A stretch of 64,000 nt of DNA from Nocardioides panacisoli (lineage in GTDB: Bacteria > Actinomycetota > Actinomycetes > Propionibacteriales > Nocardioidaceae), in the NCBI RefSeq assembly GCF_019448235.1, contig NZ_CP080409.1, forward strand, positions 1,550,001 through 1,614,000, read 5' to 3'. The translations under genes and the position numbers were made by a program. This document shows positions 37,237 through 44,892 of the stretch, piece by piece. Below the pieces are notes generated by a model. The model made no database searches. It was not told the DNA's origin and saw only the letters and a program-made list of their open reading frames with translations. The first letter of the stretch is position 1. Each line of letters opens with the position of its first letter.

Positions 37237-38916
37237 ATGGGCTCGGCAATTGACACGACCACTCCGACCACGGACCCCACCCTGGACGAGCACCAGGAGT
37301 TCGGCGCCGATCCGACCGCGGTGCGGGAGTCCGACCACTACACCGCCGAGTACGTCGGCGGGTTCGTCGAGAAGTGGGACGAGCTCATCGACTGGAAGCG
37401 TCGCTACGACAGCGAGGGCAGCTTCTTCATCGACCTGCTCAAGCGCCACGACGTCACCTCGGTGCTCGACGTCGCCACCGGCACCGGCTTCCACTCCGTC
37501 CGGCTCGTCGAGCACGGCTTCGAGACGGTCAGCGCCGACGGCAGCCCGGAGATGCTCGCCAAGGCCTTCACCAACGGGCGCACGTACGGCGGCCACATCC
37601 TGCGGGTGGTCCACGCCGACTGGCGCTGGCTCACCCGCGACGTCCATGCCCGCTTCGACGCCGTCATCTGCCTGGGCAACTCCTTCACCCACCTCTTCTC
37701 CGAGCGGGACCGGCGCAAGGCGCTCGCGGAGTTCTACGCCGTGCTCAAGCACGACGGGATCCTGATCCTGGACCAGCGCAACTACGACGCGATCCTCGAC
37801 ACCGGCTTCTCCAGCACGCACACCTACTACTACTGCGGCGAGGAGGTCACCGCCGAGCCCGAGCACATGGACGAGGGGCTCGCGCGGTTCCGGTACAACT
37901 TCCCTGACGGGTCCGAGTACCACCTCAACATGTTCCCGCTGCGCAAGGACTACACGCGCCGCCTGCTGCGCGAGGTGGGGTTCCAGCGACTGGAGACCTT
38001 CGGGGACTTCCAGCAGACCTTCCGTGCCGAGCAGCCGGACTTCCTGGTCCATGTCGCCGAGAAGTCCTACAGCCCCACCCAGGAGGGCGCGGCGGCGTAC
38101 TCCCAGGCGGTGAACGTGGCCCGCGACTACTACAACTCCGACGACGCCGACCACTTCTACGCCCAGGTGTGGGGCGGGGAGGACATCCACGTCGGCCTCT
38201 ACGACACCCCGGACGAGGACATCGCCACCGCGAGCCGGCGCACCGTGGAGCGGCTCGCCGGCACGGTGCGGCTGGGGCCGGAGGCCCGCGTCATCGACGT
38301 GGGCGCCGGGTACGGCGGAGCCGCGCGCCACCTCGCGCGGACCTACGGGTGCCACGTGACCTGCCTGAACCTCTCCGAGGTGGAGAACCAGCGCAACCGC
38401 GACATGAACCACGAGCAGGGCCTGGCCGACCTGATCGAGGTCGTCGACGGGTCGTTCGAGGACATCCCGTGTGACGACAACTCCTTCGACGTGGTGTGGT
38501 CGCAGGACGCGCTGCTGCACTCCGGCGACCGCGTGCGGGTGCTGCAGGAGGTCGCCCGGGTGCTGGCGCCGGGCGGCGAGGTCGTCTTCACCGACCCGAT
38601 GGCTGCCGACGATGCCGACCGGAGCGGGCTCGAGCCCATCCTGGACCGGCTGCACCTGGAGTCGATGGGCTCGCCCGGCTTCTACCGCCACGAGCTGGGC
38701 CGGGTCGGCCTCGGGTCGGTGACCTTCGAGGACCACAGTGACCAGCTCGCGACCCACTACGGGCGGGTGCTGGAGGAGACCGAGCGTCGTCACGACGAGA
38801 TTGCCGAGCACGTCAGCGAGGAGTACCTCGACAAGATGAAGGTCGGCCTGCGCCACTGGGTCGACGGGGGCCACGCCGGCGACCTGACGTGGGGGATCTT
38901 CCACGCGCGCTCCTGA
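37237..38916 (+). CDS. Fused glycine/sarcosine and sarcosine/dimethylglycine N-methyltransferase
   Basis: Expected to make glycine betaine from glycine with three SAM-dependent methylations in the cytosol. The 559-residue protein has two methyltransferase domains. The first (about 30-280) has V-L-D-V-A-T-G-T-G near residue 75 and G-N-S-F-T-H-L, typical of GSMT. The second (about 300-555) has V-I-D-V-G-A-G-Y-G-G near 352 and W-S-Q-D-A-L-L-H-S-G, typical of SDMT. Fusion of the two is known in Actinopolyspora. ATG at 37237 has GAAGGGAG upstream. It complements the BCCT carrier at 2324-3997. Confidence 0.92.
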   Translation: MGSAIDTTTPTTDPTLDEHQEFGADPTAVRESDHYTAEYVGGFVEKWDELIDWKRRYDSEGSFFIDLLKRHDVTSVLDVATGTGFHSVRLVEHGFETVSADGSPEMLAKAFTNGRTYGGHILRVVHADWRWLTRDVHARFDAVICLGNSFTHLFSERDRRKALAEFYAVLKHDGILILDQRNYDAILDTGFSSTHTYYYCGEEVTAEPEHMDEGLARFRYNFPDGSEYHLNMFPLRKDYTRRLLREVGFQRLETFGDFQQTFRAEQPDFLVHVAEKSYSPTQEGAAAYSQAVNVARDYYNSDDADHFYAQVWGGEDIHVGLYDTPDEDIATASRRTVERLAGTVRLGPEARVIDVGAGYGGAARHLARTYGCHVTCLNLSEVENQRNRDMNHEQGLADLIEVVDGSFEDIPCDDNSFDVVWSQDALLHSGDRVRVLQEVARVLAPGGEVVFTDPMAADDADRSGLEPILDRLHLESMGSPGFYRHELGRVGLGSVTFEDHSDQLATHYGRVLEETERRHDEIAEHVSEEYLDKMKVGLRHWVDGGHAGDLTWGIFHARS

Positions 38917-38953
38917 CCGCACCCGGCAGCGAGCACGACGACCGCGGGCACGG

Positions 38954-38959
38954 TAGCCT
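38954..38959 (+). promoter_or_regulatory. -10 hexamer TAGCCT for nucS
   Basis: TAGCCT is eight bases before GTG 38968, predicting a leaderless nucS message. Confidence 0.5.
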
Positions 38960-38967
38960 CGCGCCCC

Positions 38968-39654
38968 GTGAGACTCGTCGTCGCTCGCTGCCAGGTCGAC
39001 TATGCCGGCCGCCTGACCGCCCACCTGCCGATGGCCACGCGGGTGCTGATGATCAAGTCCGACGGTTCGGTGCTGGTGCACTCCGACGGCGGCTCCTACA
39101 AGCCGCTGAACTGGATGTCCCCGCCGTGCACGCTGCGGGAGGACACCGACGAGGACGGCCGGCCGGAGTGGACCGTCACGGCGGAGAAGACCGACGACAC
39201 CCTGCGCATCGTCATCGACGAGGTCCTGCACGACGCCACCCACGACCTGGGCGAGGATCCCGGCCTGGTCAAGGACGGCGTGGAGAAGCACCTGCAGGAG
39301 CTGCTGGCCGACCACCCGGCGACGCTGGCCGACGGCCTGACGCTGGTACGCCGCGAGTACCCCACCGCGATCGGCCCGGTGGACCTGATGTGCCGTGACG
39401 CCGACGGGGTGAGCGTCGCGGTGGAGATCAAGCGCCGCGGGGAGATCGACGGCGTCGAGCAGCTCACCCGCTACCTCGAGCTGCTCAACCGTGACCCCCT
39501 GCTGACCGGCAAGGGCGAGGTACGCGGCATCTTCGCCGCCCAGGAGATCAAGCCCCAGGCCCGCGTCCTCGCCACCGACCGCGGCATCATCTGCGCCACC
39601 GTGGACTACAACGCGCTCCGCGGCCTGGACGACCCCACCGAGCGCCTCTTCTAG
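38968..39654 (+). CDS. nucS: Mismatch-specific endonuclease NucS/EndoMS
   Basis: Key enzyme of the MutS/MutL-independent mismatch repair of actinobacteria and archaea; makes double-strand cuts at mispairs. The 228-residue protein has the N-terminal dimerisation/DNA-binding half and a RecB-like nuclease core with G-P-V-D-L-M-C-R and the catalytic V-E-I-K-R-R-G. The C-terminus D-P-T-E-R-L-F provides the beta-clamp binding tail. GTG at 38968 is preferred on family length. Three 32-bp tandem repeats start 22 bases after its stop. Confidence 0.95.
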   Translation: MRLVVARCQVDYAGRLTAHLPMATRVLMIKSDGSVLVHSDGGSYKPLNWMSPPCTLREDTDEDGRPEWTVTAEKTDDTLRIVIDEVLHDATHDLGEDPGLVKDGVEKHLQELLADHPATLADGLTLVRREYPTAIGPVDLMCRDADGVSVAVEIKRRGEIDGVEQLTRYLELLNRDPLLTGKGEVRGIFAAQEIKPQARVLATDRGIICATVDYNALRGLDDPTERLF

Positions 39655-39672
39655 CCCGCGCCGCGCTCCCCC

Positions 39673-39813
39673 GTGCCGAGTCGGCGTGAACTCGGCTCAC
39701 GGAACCGCCGAGTCGGCGTGAACTCGGCTCAACGGACCGTCGAGTCGGCGTGAACTCGGCCGACCCGTGGGCGCCGCGCGCGATCGTGAGCCGAGTTGGC
39801 GCCGACTCGGCAC
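39673..39813. repeat. Three 32-bp tandem units plus an inverted copy
   Basis: Units begin at 39677, 39709 and 39741, exactly 32 bases apart, with the core CGAGTCGGCGTGAACTCGGC. Each unit is a small dyad (CCGAGT...ACTCGG). An inverted copy at 39786-39813 matches 39673-39700 in 26 of 28 positions, so the whole block can form a long cruciform or hairpin between nucS and the next gene. Confidence 0.75.
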
Positions 39814-39837
39814 GGGGACTGCGCCAGACTGTGCCCC

Positions 39838-40491
39838 ATGGGGCCGATCTTCCACCTGACCACGGCAGCCGAGTGGGACGCTGCCCGGGCCGCGGGCAGC
39901 TACACCGGTTCGACGCGGGGCCGGAGCCTGGCCGAGGTCGGGTTCGTGCACTGCAGTCGCGGCGACCAGTGGCCGCGGGTGCGCGAGGCGTTGTACGACG
40001 ACGTGACCGAGCCGCTGGTGCTGTTGAAGATCGACCCTGCCCGCCTCGACGTACCGGTCGTCGACGAACCGGGGATGCCCGGCGGCACCGAGACCTTTCC
40101 GCACGTCTACGGGCCGCTGCCGCTGGACGCGGTGACCCGGGTGATCCCGCTCGACGGGGGCACCGGGGTCTCGACAGGCTCGACCACCGGGACCGCCTCG
40201 ACCACCGGGACCGCCTCGACCACCGGGGACGGCTCGACCACCCGGAACACCTCCACCACCGCGGCCGTGCGGCAGGAGGACTTCGGGCCGATCTTCCTGC
40301 GGGAGGTCTTCCGCAACGTGCTGGTGCTCGCGACGCTGCTCGGCTGCGTCGTGGTGGGGTCGATCGTCGGTGATGCCTACCGTGACGACGGGTGGGGTGC
40401 GATCGGTGGACTGGTGGCGGGTGCCGTCGTCGGGGTCCCCCTGGCCAGGCTGGTCCACCGGCGGCTCCAGCGGGGCTCAGTCGAGCAGTGA
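39838..40491 (+). CDS. DUF952 protein with repeat linker and membrane tail
   Basis: A 217-residue protein. Residues 1-105 are a DUF952 domain (I-F-H-L-T-T-A-A-E-W, G-F-V-H-C-S, P-H-V-Y-G-P-L-P); its function is unknown, and the fold is related to ADP-ribosyl-type enzymes. Then comes a Ser/Thr/Gly linker of five six-residue repeats (S-T-T-G-T-A type) coded by 18-bp units at 40179-40268. A C-terminal segment with two membrane helices (about 160-205) follows. ATG at 39838 follows CAGACT by seven bases. Its end overlaps the convergent oxidase gene by 15 bases. Confidence 0.75.
   Translation: MGPIFHLTTAAEWDAARAAGSYTGSTRGRSLAEVGFVHCSRGDQWPRVREALYDDVTEPLVLLKIDPARLDVPVVDEPGMPGGTETFPHVYGPLPLDAVTRVIPLDGGTGVSTGSTTGTASTTGTASTTGDGSTTRNTSTTAAVRQEDFGPIFLREVFRNVLVLATLLGCVVVGSIVGDAYRDDGWGAIGGLVAGAVVGVPLARLVHRRLQRGSVEQ
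40179..40268 (+). repeat. 18-bp minisatellite inside the DUF952 gene
   Basis: Five 18-base units beginning CTCGACCACCGGGACCGC, degenerating downstream, are preceded by CTCGACAGGCTCGACC, which looks like the dispersed extragenic repeats common in actinobacteria. All units are in frame. Confidence 0.7.
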
Positions 40492-41397
40492 GACCACCTC
40501 GTCGGCGCAGCCCCACCCGAGGGTGACGCCAGCGCCACCGTGCCCGTAGCAGTGGATGACGTCCCCGACCCGCTCCAGGCGCACCTCGGGGCGTGCTGGC
40601 CGGAGGCCGACCTTGTGCTGGATGACCTTCGCGTCGGCCACCTCGGGCACCAGGCGCGCCGCCCGGGACAGGATCTCGCCGGCCGTCGTCGGGTCCGGCG
40701 TGCGGCTCCACTCGTTGTGCTGCTCGGTGCCGCCGAGCACGATGTCGCGCGAGCGCGGGATGACGTACGTCGGCGCACCGGCGCTGGGTGCGAGCCACCA
40801 CTCCGCCAGGCCCACCTGCTCCACGACGACCACCTGGCCGCGCACCGGCACCACCGAGAGGTCGCCGCCGAAGAGGCGTGAGCCCAGGCCGGTGCAGTTG
40901 ACCACCACGTCGGCGCCGCCGTCACCGGGCACCGGCAGCGCGGAGAGGTTCATCCGCGTGAGTGTGCCGCCGGCGGCCTCGAGTCGCCCGACCAGCCAGT
41001 CCAGGTGCACGGGCATCTCGATCACCGGGGCGGTGAAGCGCCAGCCGTCGACGAACCCCTGCGGCAGGTCCGTGGTGCGGTGGTACGCCCCGATGGTCGA
41101 GGCCCACCACGGGTCCGGCTCGGGAGCGCTGAAGGCCTCGGTGCCCTCCCGCAGCGTGACGCCGCTGCGCGGGTCTTCGGCGTCCTCGACGAAGGCCTCG
41201 CGGGCGCGCGCGGCCCACGCCGCGACCCGGTCGTGGGGCGCGGCCAGGTAGGGGTACCAGAGCGCGGCCGCCACCGAGGACGTCGTCTCTCGGGGGCGGT
41301 CGCGCGCCACCACGTCGACGCGGTGGCCGGCCTCGGCGAGGCGTACGGCGGCCGTGAGGCCGACGACGCCCGCACCGACGACGATGACCCTGCTCAT
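40477..41397 (-). CDS. D-amino-acid oxidase family FAD enzyme
   Basis: Oxidises D-amino acids or related imino/amino acids with FAD and O2. The 306-residue protein has the N-terminal FAD loop V-V-G-A-G-V-V-G-L, the S-S-V-A-A-A-L-W-Y-P-Y segment and the C-terminal signature Y-G-H-G-G-A-G-V-T-L-G-W-G. Length fits microbial DAO. It has 13 bases of space after the ferritin gene and may be co-transcribed with it. Confidence 0.9.
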   Translation of the reverse strand: MSRVIVVGAGVVGLTAAVRLAEAGHRVDVVARDRPRETTSSVAAALWYPYLAAPHDRVAAWAARAREAFVEDAEDPRSGVTLREGTEAFSAPEPDPWWASTIGAYHRTTDLPQGFVDGWRFTAPVIEMPVHLDWLVGRLEAAGGTLTRMNLSALPVPGDGGADVVVNCTGLGSRLFGGDLSVVPVRGQVVVVEQVGLAEWWLAPSAGAPTYVIPRSRDIVLGGTEQHNEWSRTPDPTTAGEILSRAARLVPEVADAKVIQHKVGLRPARPEVRLERVGDVIHCYGHGGAGVTLGWGCADEVVSLLD

Positions 41398-41410
41398 CGC
41401 GCTCCCGCGC

Positions 41411-41935
41411 TCAGGCGCCGGCCTCGGGCGGAGCGGTCGGGTCGGCCTCCTCGCCGCCCTGCTCGCGGGCGACGTACTCCTCGATGTCGTTGATGTCGTC
41501 CTTGCTGCGGGTGACGACGGCCAGCAGGTCGCTCATCGTGGCGACCTCCTCGACCTGCTCCTTGACGAACCACGCCATGAACTGGTCGGCGGCGTAGTCG
41601 TGCTCCTCGCGGGCGATCTTGACCAGCTCGTTGATCTGGTCGGTGACCGTCTTCTCCTGCTCCAGCGCGAGCTGGACGGGTGCGACGACGTCGGGGAAGT
41701 CGGAGTTGGCGGCCGGGATGGCCGGGATCGACACCTCCATGTCGGTGTCGAGGAGGAAGTTGACCATCATCATCGCGTGGCCGCGCTCCTCCATGGCCTG
41801 CCCGTAGAAGAACGCCGCCATCTGCGGCATCGTCAGCGCGTCGTAGTAGATCGCGCAGGCGAGGTACTGGTTGTGCGCGGAGAGCTCGTTGCCGATCTGG
41901 ACGTTGAGCTGGTCGGCGAATCGCGTGGCAGTCAT
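41411..41935 (-). CDS. Ferritin
   Basis: Iron-storage cage protein with ferroxidase activity. The 174-residue chain has the four-helix ferritin sequence with Glu17, Glu49/Glu50 and His53 (M-E-E-R-G-H), Glu94 and Gln127 of the diiron centre. This makes it the non-haem bacterial ferritin rather than bacterioferritin. The C-terminal tail is acidic. ATG at 41935 follows TAGGCT by six bases. A weak iron-box-like sequence is upstream at 41972-41990. Confidence 0.94.
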   Translation of the reverse strand: MTATRFADQLNVQIGNELSAHNQYLACAIYYDALTMPQMAAFFYGQAMEERGHAMMMVNFLLDTDMEVSIPAIPAANSDFPDVVAPVQLALEQEKTVTDQINELVKIAREEHDYAADQFMAWFVKEQVEEVATMSDLLAVVTRSKDDINDIEEYVAREQGGEEADPTAPPEAGA

Positions 41936-41941
41936 GGCTCC

Positions 41942-41947
41942 AGCCTA
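41942..41947 (-). promoter_or_regulatory. -10 hexamer TAGGCT for ferritin
   Basis: TAGGCT on the minus strand, six bases before ATG 41935, so the ferritin message should start at or beside its start codon. Confidence 0.5.
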
Positions 41948-41997
41948 GTGGCGACCGTGCGCGGTCGCCTCCCAGCGAAGGCTCACCGAAGCCCTGA

Positions 41998-42186
41998 TCA
42001 CGCGGCGACCTTCTCGAGCTTCTTCTTCTTGACCTTCTTGCCGTCCAGCCGCACCAGCTTGCGCCGCTTCACGGTGTAGCCCTCGGGCAGGGTGCCGTCC
42101 TTGAGCATGCGGATCGGGCAGCGCTTGCAGCGCGACTTGGAGACGCAGCACTCGATCTTCGGCACGTTCTTCTTGCCCTTGCCCAT
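41998..42186 (-). CDS. Small basic Cys-rich protein
   Basis: A 62-residue protein with Cys13, Cys14, Cys20 and Cys23 (E-C-C-V-S-K-S-R-C-K-R-C-P) and a very basic C-terminus (K-K-V-K-K-K-K-L-E-K). The four Cys could bind zinc or an iron-sulfur cluster, and the tail could bind nucleic acid. I do not recognise a named family. The ATG follows TACGGT by seven bases, and a probable IdeR/DtxR iron box covers the -35 region, which argues that it is a real, iron-regulated gene. Confidence 0.75.
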   Translation of the reverse strand: MGKGKKNVPKIECCVSKSRCKRCPIRMLKDGTLPEGYTVKRRKLVRLDGKKVKKKKLEKVAA

Positions 42187-42193
42187 GCCCGGG

Positions 42194-42199
42194 ACCGTA
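42194..42199 (-). promoter_or_regulatory. -10 hexamer TACGGT for the Cys-rich gene
   Basis: TACGGT on the minus strand is seven bases before ATG 42186. Confidence 0.5.
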
Positions 42200-42200
42200 A

Positions 42201-42251
42201 CACGGCCAAGGTGAGGCTTACCTATTGGTGGTGAGCCTCACCTTGGCCGTG
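42201..42251. terminator. 18-bp inverted repeat after the aldehyde dehydrogenase
   Basis: CACGGCCAAGGTGAGGCT at 42201-42218 pairs perfectly with 42234-42251, with four more pairs inside and a 7-base loop. It lies 15 bases past the dehydrogenase stop, so it can end the ectoine-type operon while also carrying the iron box. Confidence 0.7.
42209..42223. promoter_or_regulatory. Probable IdeR/DtxR iron box
   Basis: AGGTGAGGCTTACCT matches 13 of 15 core positions of the DtxR/IdeR consensus AGGTTAGGCTAACCT. It overlaps the -35 region of the Cys-rich gene, a repressor position. A second, weaker box lies in the mirrored arm at about 42229-42244. Confidence 0.6.
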
Positions 42252-42266
42252 ACGCCTGCAGTCTGG

Positions 42267-43658
42267 TCAGTCCTGCTTGGGGCCGACCCAGACCTGCTGG
42301 TGGTTGACGAACTCGCGGATGCCGTGGGGACCGAGCTCGCGGCCGAAGCCGGAGCGCTTCACTCCCCCGCTGGGCAGCCGCGGGTCGGTCTTGACGATGC
42401 CGTTGACGGCCACCTGGCCGCTCTCGATCCGCGCGGCCATCTCGACGCCGCGCTCGGCGGTCGTCCACACGCTGGCCGCGAGTCCGTACGGCGAGTCGTT
42501 GGCGACCGTGATCGCCTCCTCGGCCGAGTCGACGGGCATGACCACGGCCACGGGGCCGAAGGTCTCCTCCGCGCACGCCGTCATGCCCGGCGTCACGTCG
42601 GAGAGCAGGGTCACCGGGTAGAAGTAGCCCTCGCCGCCCGGGACCTCGCCGCCGAAGTGCAGCTTGGCGCCCTGGTCGACGGACTCGGTGACCTGCCGGT
42701 GCAGGTTCTGCCGCAGGTCGTCGCGCGCGATCGGCCCGACCTGGGTGTCCTCCTGGCGCGGGTCCCCGACGCGCAGCGCGGCCAGCCGCTCGGCGTACAG
42801 CGCGACGAAGTCGTCATAGACCGAGCGCTCCACGATCACCCGCTTGGCGGCGATGCACGACTGGCCGGCGTTGATGATGCGCATCGTGGTGATGACGTCG
42901 GCCGCGTGCTCCAGGTCGGCGTCAGCCAGCACGATGGCGGGGTCGGAGCCGCCCAGCTCGAGCACGGACGGCTTGATCTCGCTCGCCGCGGTCGCGGCGA
43001 CCGCAGCACCGGCCTTCTCCGACCCGGTCAGCGAGACGGCCCGGATCCGGGGGTCACGCAGCGCCCGCTCGGCCAGGTCGTGCCCCATCGGGGCGCTCTG
43101 CAGGATGTCGCGCGGCGCGCCGTGCTCCTCGGCGACGCGGGCGATCACCTCACCGATCGCCTCGGCGCAGCCCGGCACGTGGCGGTCGTGCTTCATCACG
43201 CACGTGTTGCCGGCCATCAGCGCGGGTGCGCAGAACCGGAAGGCGAGCCAGAACGGCGCGTTCCACGGCAGTACGCCGAGCACCGGCCCGAGCGGCAGGT
43301 GCTGGACGTAGGACCGGCTCGCGTCGCTGGCCAGCTCCTCCGGTGCGAGGTACGCCGCCGCGTGCTCGGCGTAGTGCTCGGCGGCCCAGCAGGCCTTCTC
43401 GACCTCGCCGCGGGCCTCGGTGATGGGCTTGCCCATCTCCTCGGTCATCAGCAGCGCCAGGCGCTCCTTGTCCTCGCGCATCGCCGCGGCGACGCCGTTG
43501 AGCACCGCGGCGCGGTCGGCGATGCTCCACTGCCGCCACGCGTCGTAGGCGCTCTCGGCGCGGGCGAGCACGTCCTCGAGTGCCGCCGCGTCGAGCGTGG
43601 GGATCTCGCGCACGACCGTGCCCGTGGTGGGGTCGGTCGCGACGAACGTCTCACTCAT
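42267..43658 (-). CDS. doeC: NAD(P)-dependent aldehyde dehydrogenase (semialdehyde type, DoeC-like)
   Basis: A 463-residue aldehyde dehydrogenase of the succinate-semialdehyde group. The catalytic Cys is near 267 in N-A-G-Q-S-C-I-A-A-K-R, the general base Glu near 234 in L-E-L-G-G-S-D-P, and the cofactor loop is F/L-T-G-S-E-K-A-G. Last gene of the minus-strand unit after the DoeB-, DoeD- and DoeA-like genes. In that pathway the step is oxidation of aspartate semialdehyde to aspartate, which I infer from context; succinate semialdehyde is the alternative. Confidence 0.88.
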   Translation of the reverse strand: MSETFVATDPTTGTVVREIPTLDAAALEDVLARAESAYDAWRQWSIADRAAVLNGVAAAMREDKERLALLMTEEMGKPITEARGEVEKACWAAEHYAEHAAAYLAPEELASDASRSYVQHLPLGPVLGVLPWNAPFWLAFRFCAPALMAGNTCVMKHDRHVPGCAEAIGEVIARVAEEHGAPRDILQSAPMGHDLAERALRDPRIRAVSLTGSEKAGAAVAATAASEIKPSVLELGGSDPAIVLADADLEHAADVITTMRIINAGQSCIAAKRVIVERSVYDDFVALYAERLAALRVGDPRQEDTQVGPIARDDLRQNLHRQVTESVDQGAKLHFGGEVPGGEGYFYPVTLLSDVTPGMTACAEETFGPVAVVMPVDSAEEAITVANDSPYGLAASVWTTAERGVEMAARIESGQVAVNGIVKTDPRLPSGGVKRSGFGRELGPHGIREFVNHQQVWVGPKQD

Positions 43659-43676
43659 TGCGTCCTCCTCCGCGGC

Positions 43677-44891
43677 TCAGACCGCGCTCAGGCCGACGGG
43701 ACCCTCGTCCTCGCCGGCCGCCTCACCGCTCGCCTTGACCGTGAACTTCTCGTCGAGGTCGAAGAAGGACTCACAGCCGGTGTCGGTGACTCGGATGGTG
43801 TCGGAGATGCCGACGGTGCGGGTGCCCTCCACGCCCCACATCCACGGGATCACGTGGAAGGTCATCCCCTCCTCCAGCACGGTGAAGTCACCGGACTTGA
43901 GGCTGAGGATGTAGCCCTCGTCCCAGCTGGGCGGGAAGGCGATCCCGATGGAGTAGCCGGCGCGGGTGACGAGCTGCCCGCCGACGTTGTTGTCGGAGAT
44001 GATCGTGCGCACGATCGAGTCGACGTCGGAGACCGTGACGCCCGGTCGCATGACCGACTTCAGGTCCCGCAGCGCCTGTCGCATGCGCTGCTGCGACTGC
44101 TCCATCGCCGGGGTCATGTCGTGCATGAGCACCGTGCGCATCATCGCGGTGTGGTAGCGGCGGTAGCAGCCGCCCACCTCGAGGAACACCGCGTCGCCGG
44201 CCTGGATCTCGCGACCCTCCCAGGTCGCGTGGCCGATCATGGTCCGCGGCCCGCTGGTGACGTAGGGCATGACGGCGGGGTACTCGCCGCCGGCGGTGAA
44301 CATGCCGCGCGCGATCTCGCCCGCGACGTCGTTCTCGGTGGCGCCGACCTCGGCGGCGGCGATGCCGGCCTTCATGCCCTGCTCGGTCGCATGGGCGGCC
44401 TTGCGCATGACCTCGATCTCGGCCGGCGACTTGCGCATGCGCCCCTGCTCGACGATGCCGAAGCAGTCCATCAGCGTGCCGAACTGGAACGAGGTGTGGA
44501 TGCGGTCCTGCTGGTAGGCGGGGAAGAAGTAGCTGTTGCGCTCGTACCCGACCCGCTTGGTGTCGAGGCCGAACTCCCGCAGCGAGGTGACCAGCTGCTG
44601 GATCGCGTCACCGGTGTCGGGGTAGGGCCGCGTGACCTCGACCCAGGTCCGCTCGATGACGTTGGACTCCTCCATCTGCCGCGTGATCATGAACGGCTCC
44701 GCCTCCAGCGGCACCACCAGCGCCTGGAAGAACGAGTACCCCGTCGTCTGGTAGTCGGTGAGGTACATCAGGTTCTCCGGGTCGGTGATCACCACCGCGT
44801 CCAGGAGGCGCTGCTGCATCCGGGTCCGGAGGTCCTCCAGCCGTTGCTGGTACTCCTCCGGCGGGAAGGTCATGTCGTCGCGCATCCGCAT
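43677..44891 (-). CDS. doeA: M24-family ectoine hydrolase-like protein
   Basis: A 404-residue creatinase/aminopeptidase-P-fold protein. The N-terminal creatinase domain spans about 1-150 and the pita-bread domain 160-390. The metal-ligand positions are altered: the first Asp site reads F-L-E-V-G-G and the second R-R-Y-H, and the last motif is G-T-R-T-V-G-I-S. This is the pattern of DoeA/EutD hydrolases, which open the ectoine ring, rather than of metallo-aminopeptidases. ATG at 44891 has GGAGG eight bases upstream and starts one base after the preceding gene. Confidence 0.82.
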   Translation of the reverse strand: MRMRDDMTFPPEEYQQRLEDLRTRMQQRLLDAVVITDPENLMYLTDYQTTGYSFFQALVVPLEAEPFMITRQMEESNVIERTWVEVTRPYPDTGDAIQQLVTSLREFGLDTKRVGYERNSYFFPAYQQDRIHTSFQFGTLMDCFGIVEQGRMRKSPAEIEVMRKAAHATEQGMKAGIAAAEVGATENDVAGEIARGMFTAGGEYPAVMPYVTSGPRTMIGHATWEGREIQAGDAVFLEVGGCYRRYHTAMMRTVLMHDMTPAMEQSQQRMRQALRDLKSVMRPGVTVSDVDSIVRTIISDNNVGGQLVTRAGYSIGIAFPPSWDEGYILSLKSGDFTVLEEGMTFHVIPWMWGVEGTRTVGISDTIRVTDTGCESFFDLDEKFTVKASGEAAGEDEGPVGLSAV

Positions 44892-44892
44892 G

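Noticed and set aside
37156..39315. A 719-codon minus-strand frame opposite the betaine-synthesis and nucS genes
   Set aside because: It runs through two convincing genes on the other strand and ends at no recognisable domain.
39673..39813. CRISPR array
   Set aside because: The 32-bp units are direct tandem repeats without spacers, and no cas gene is present.
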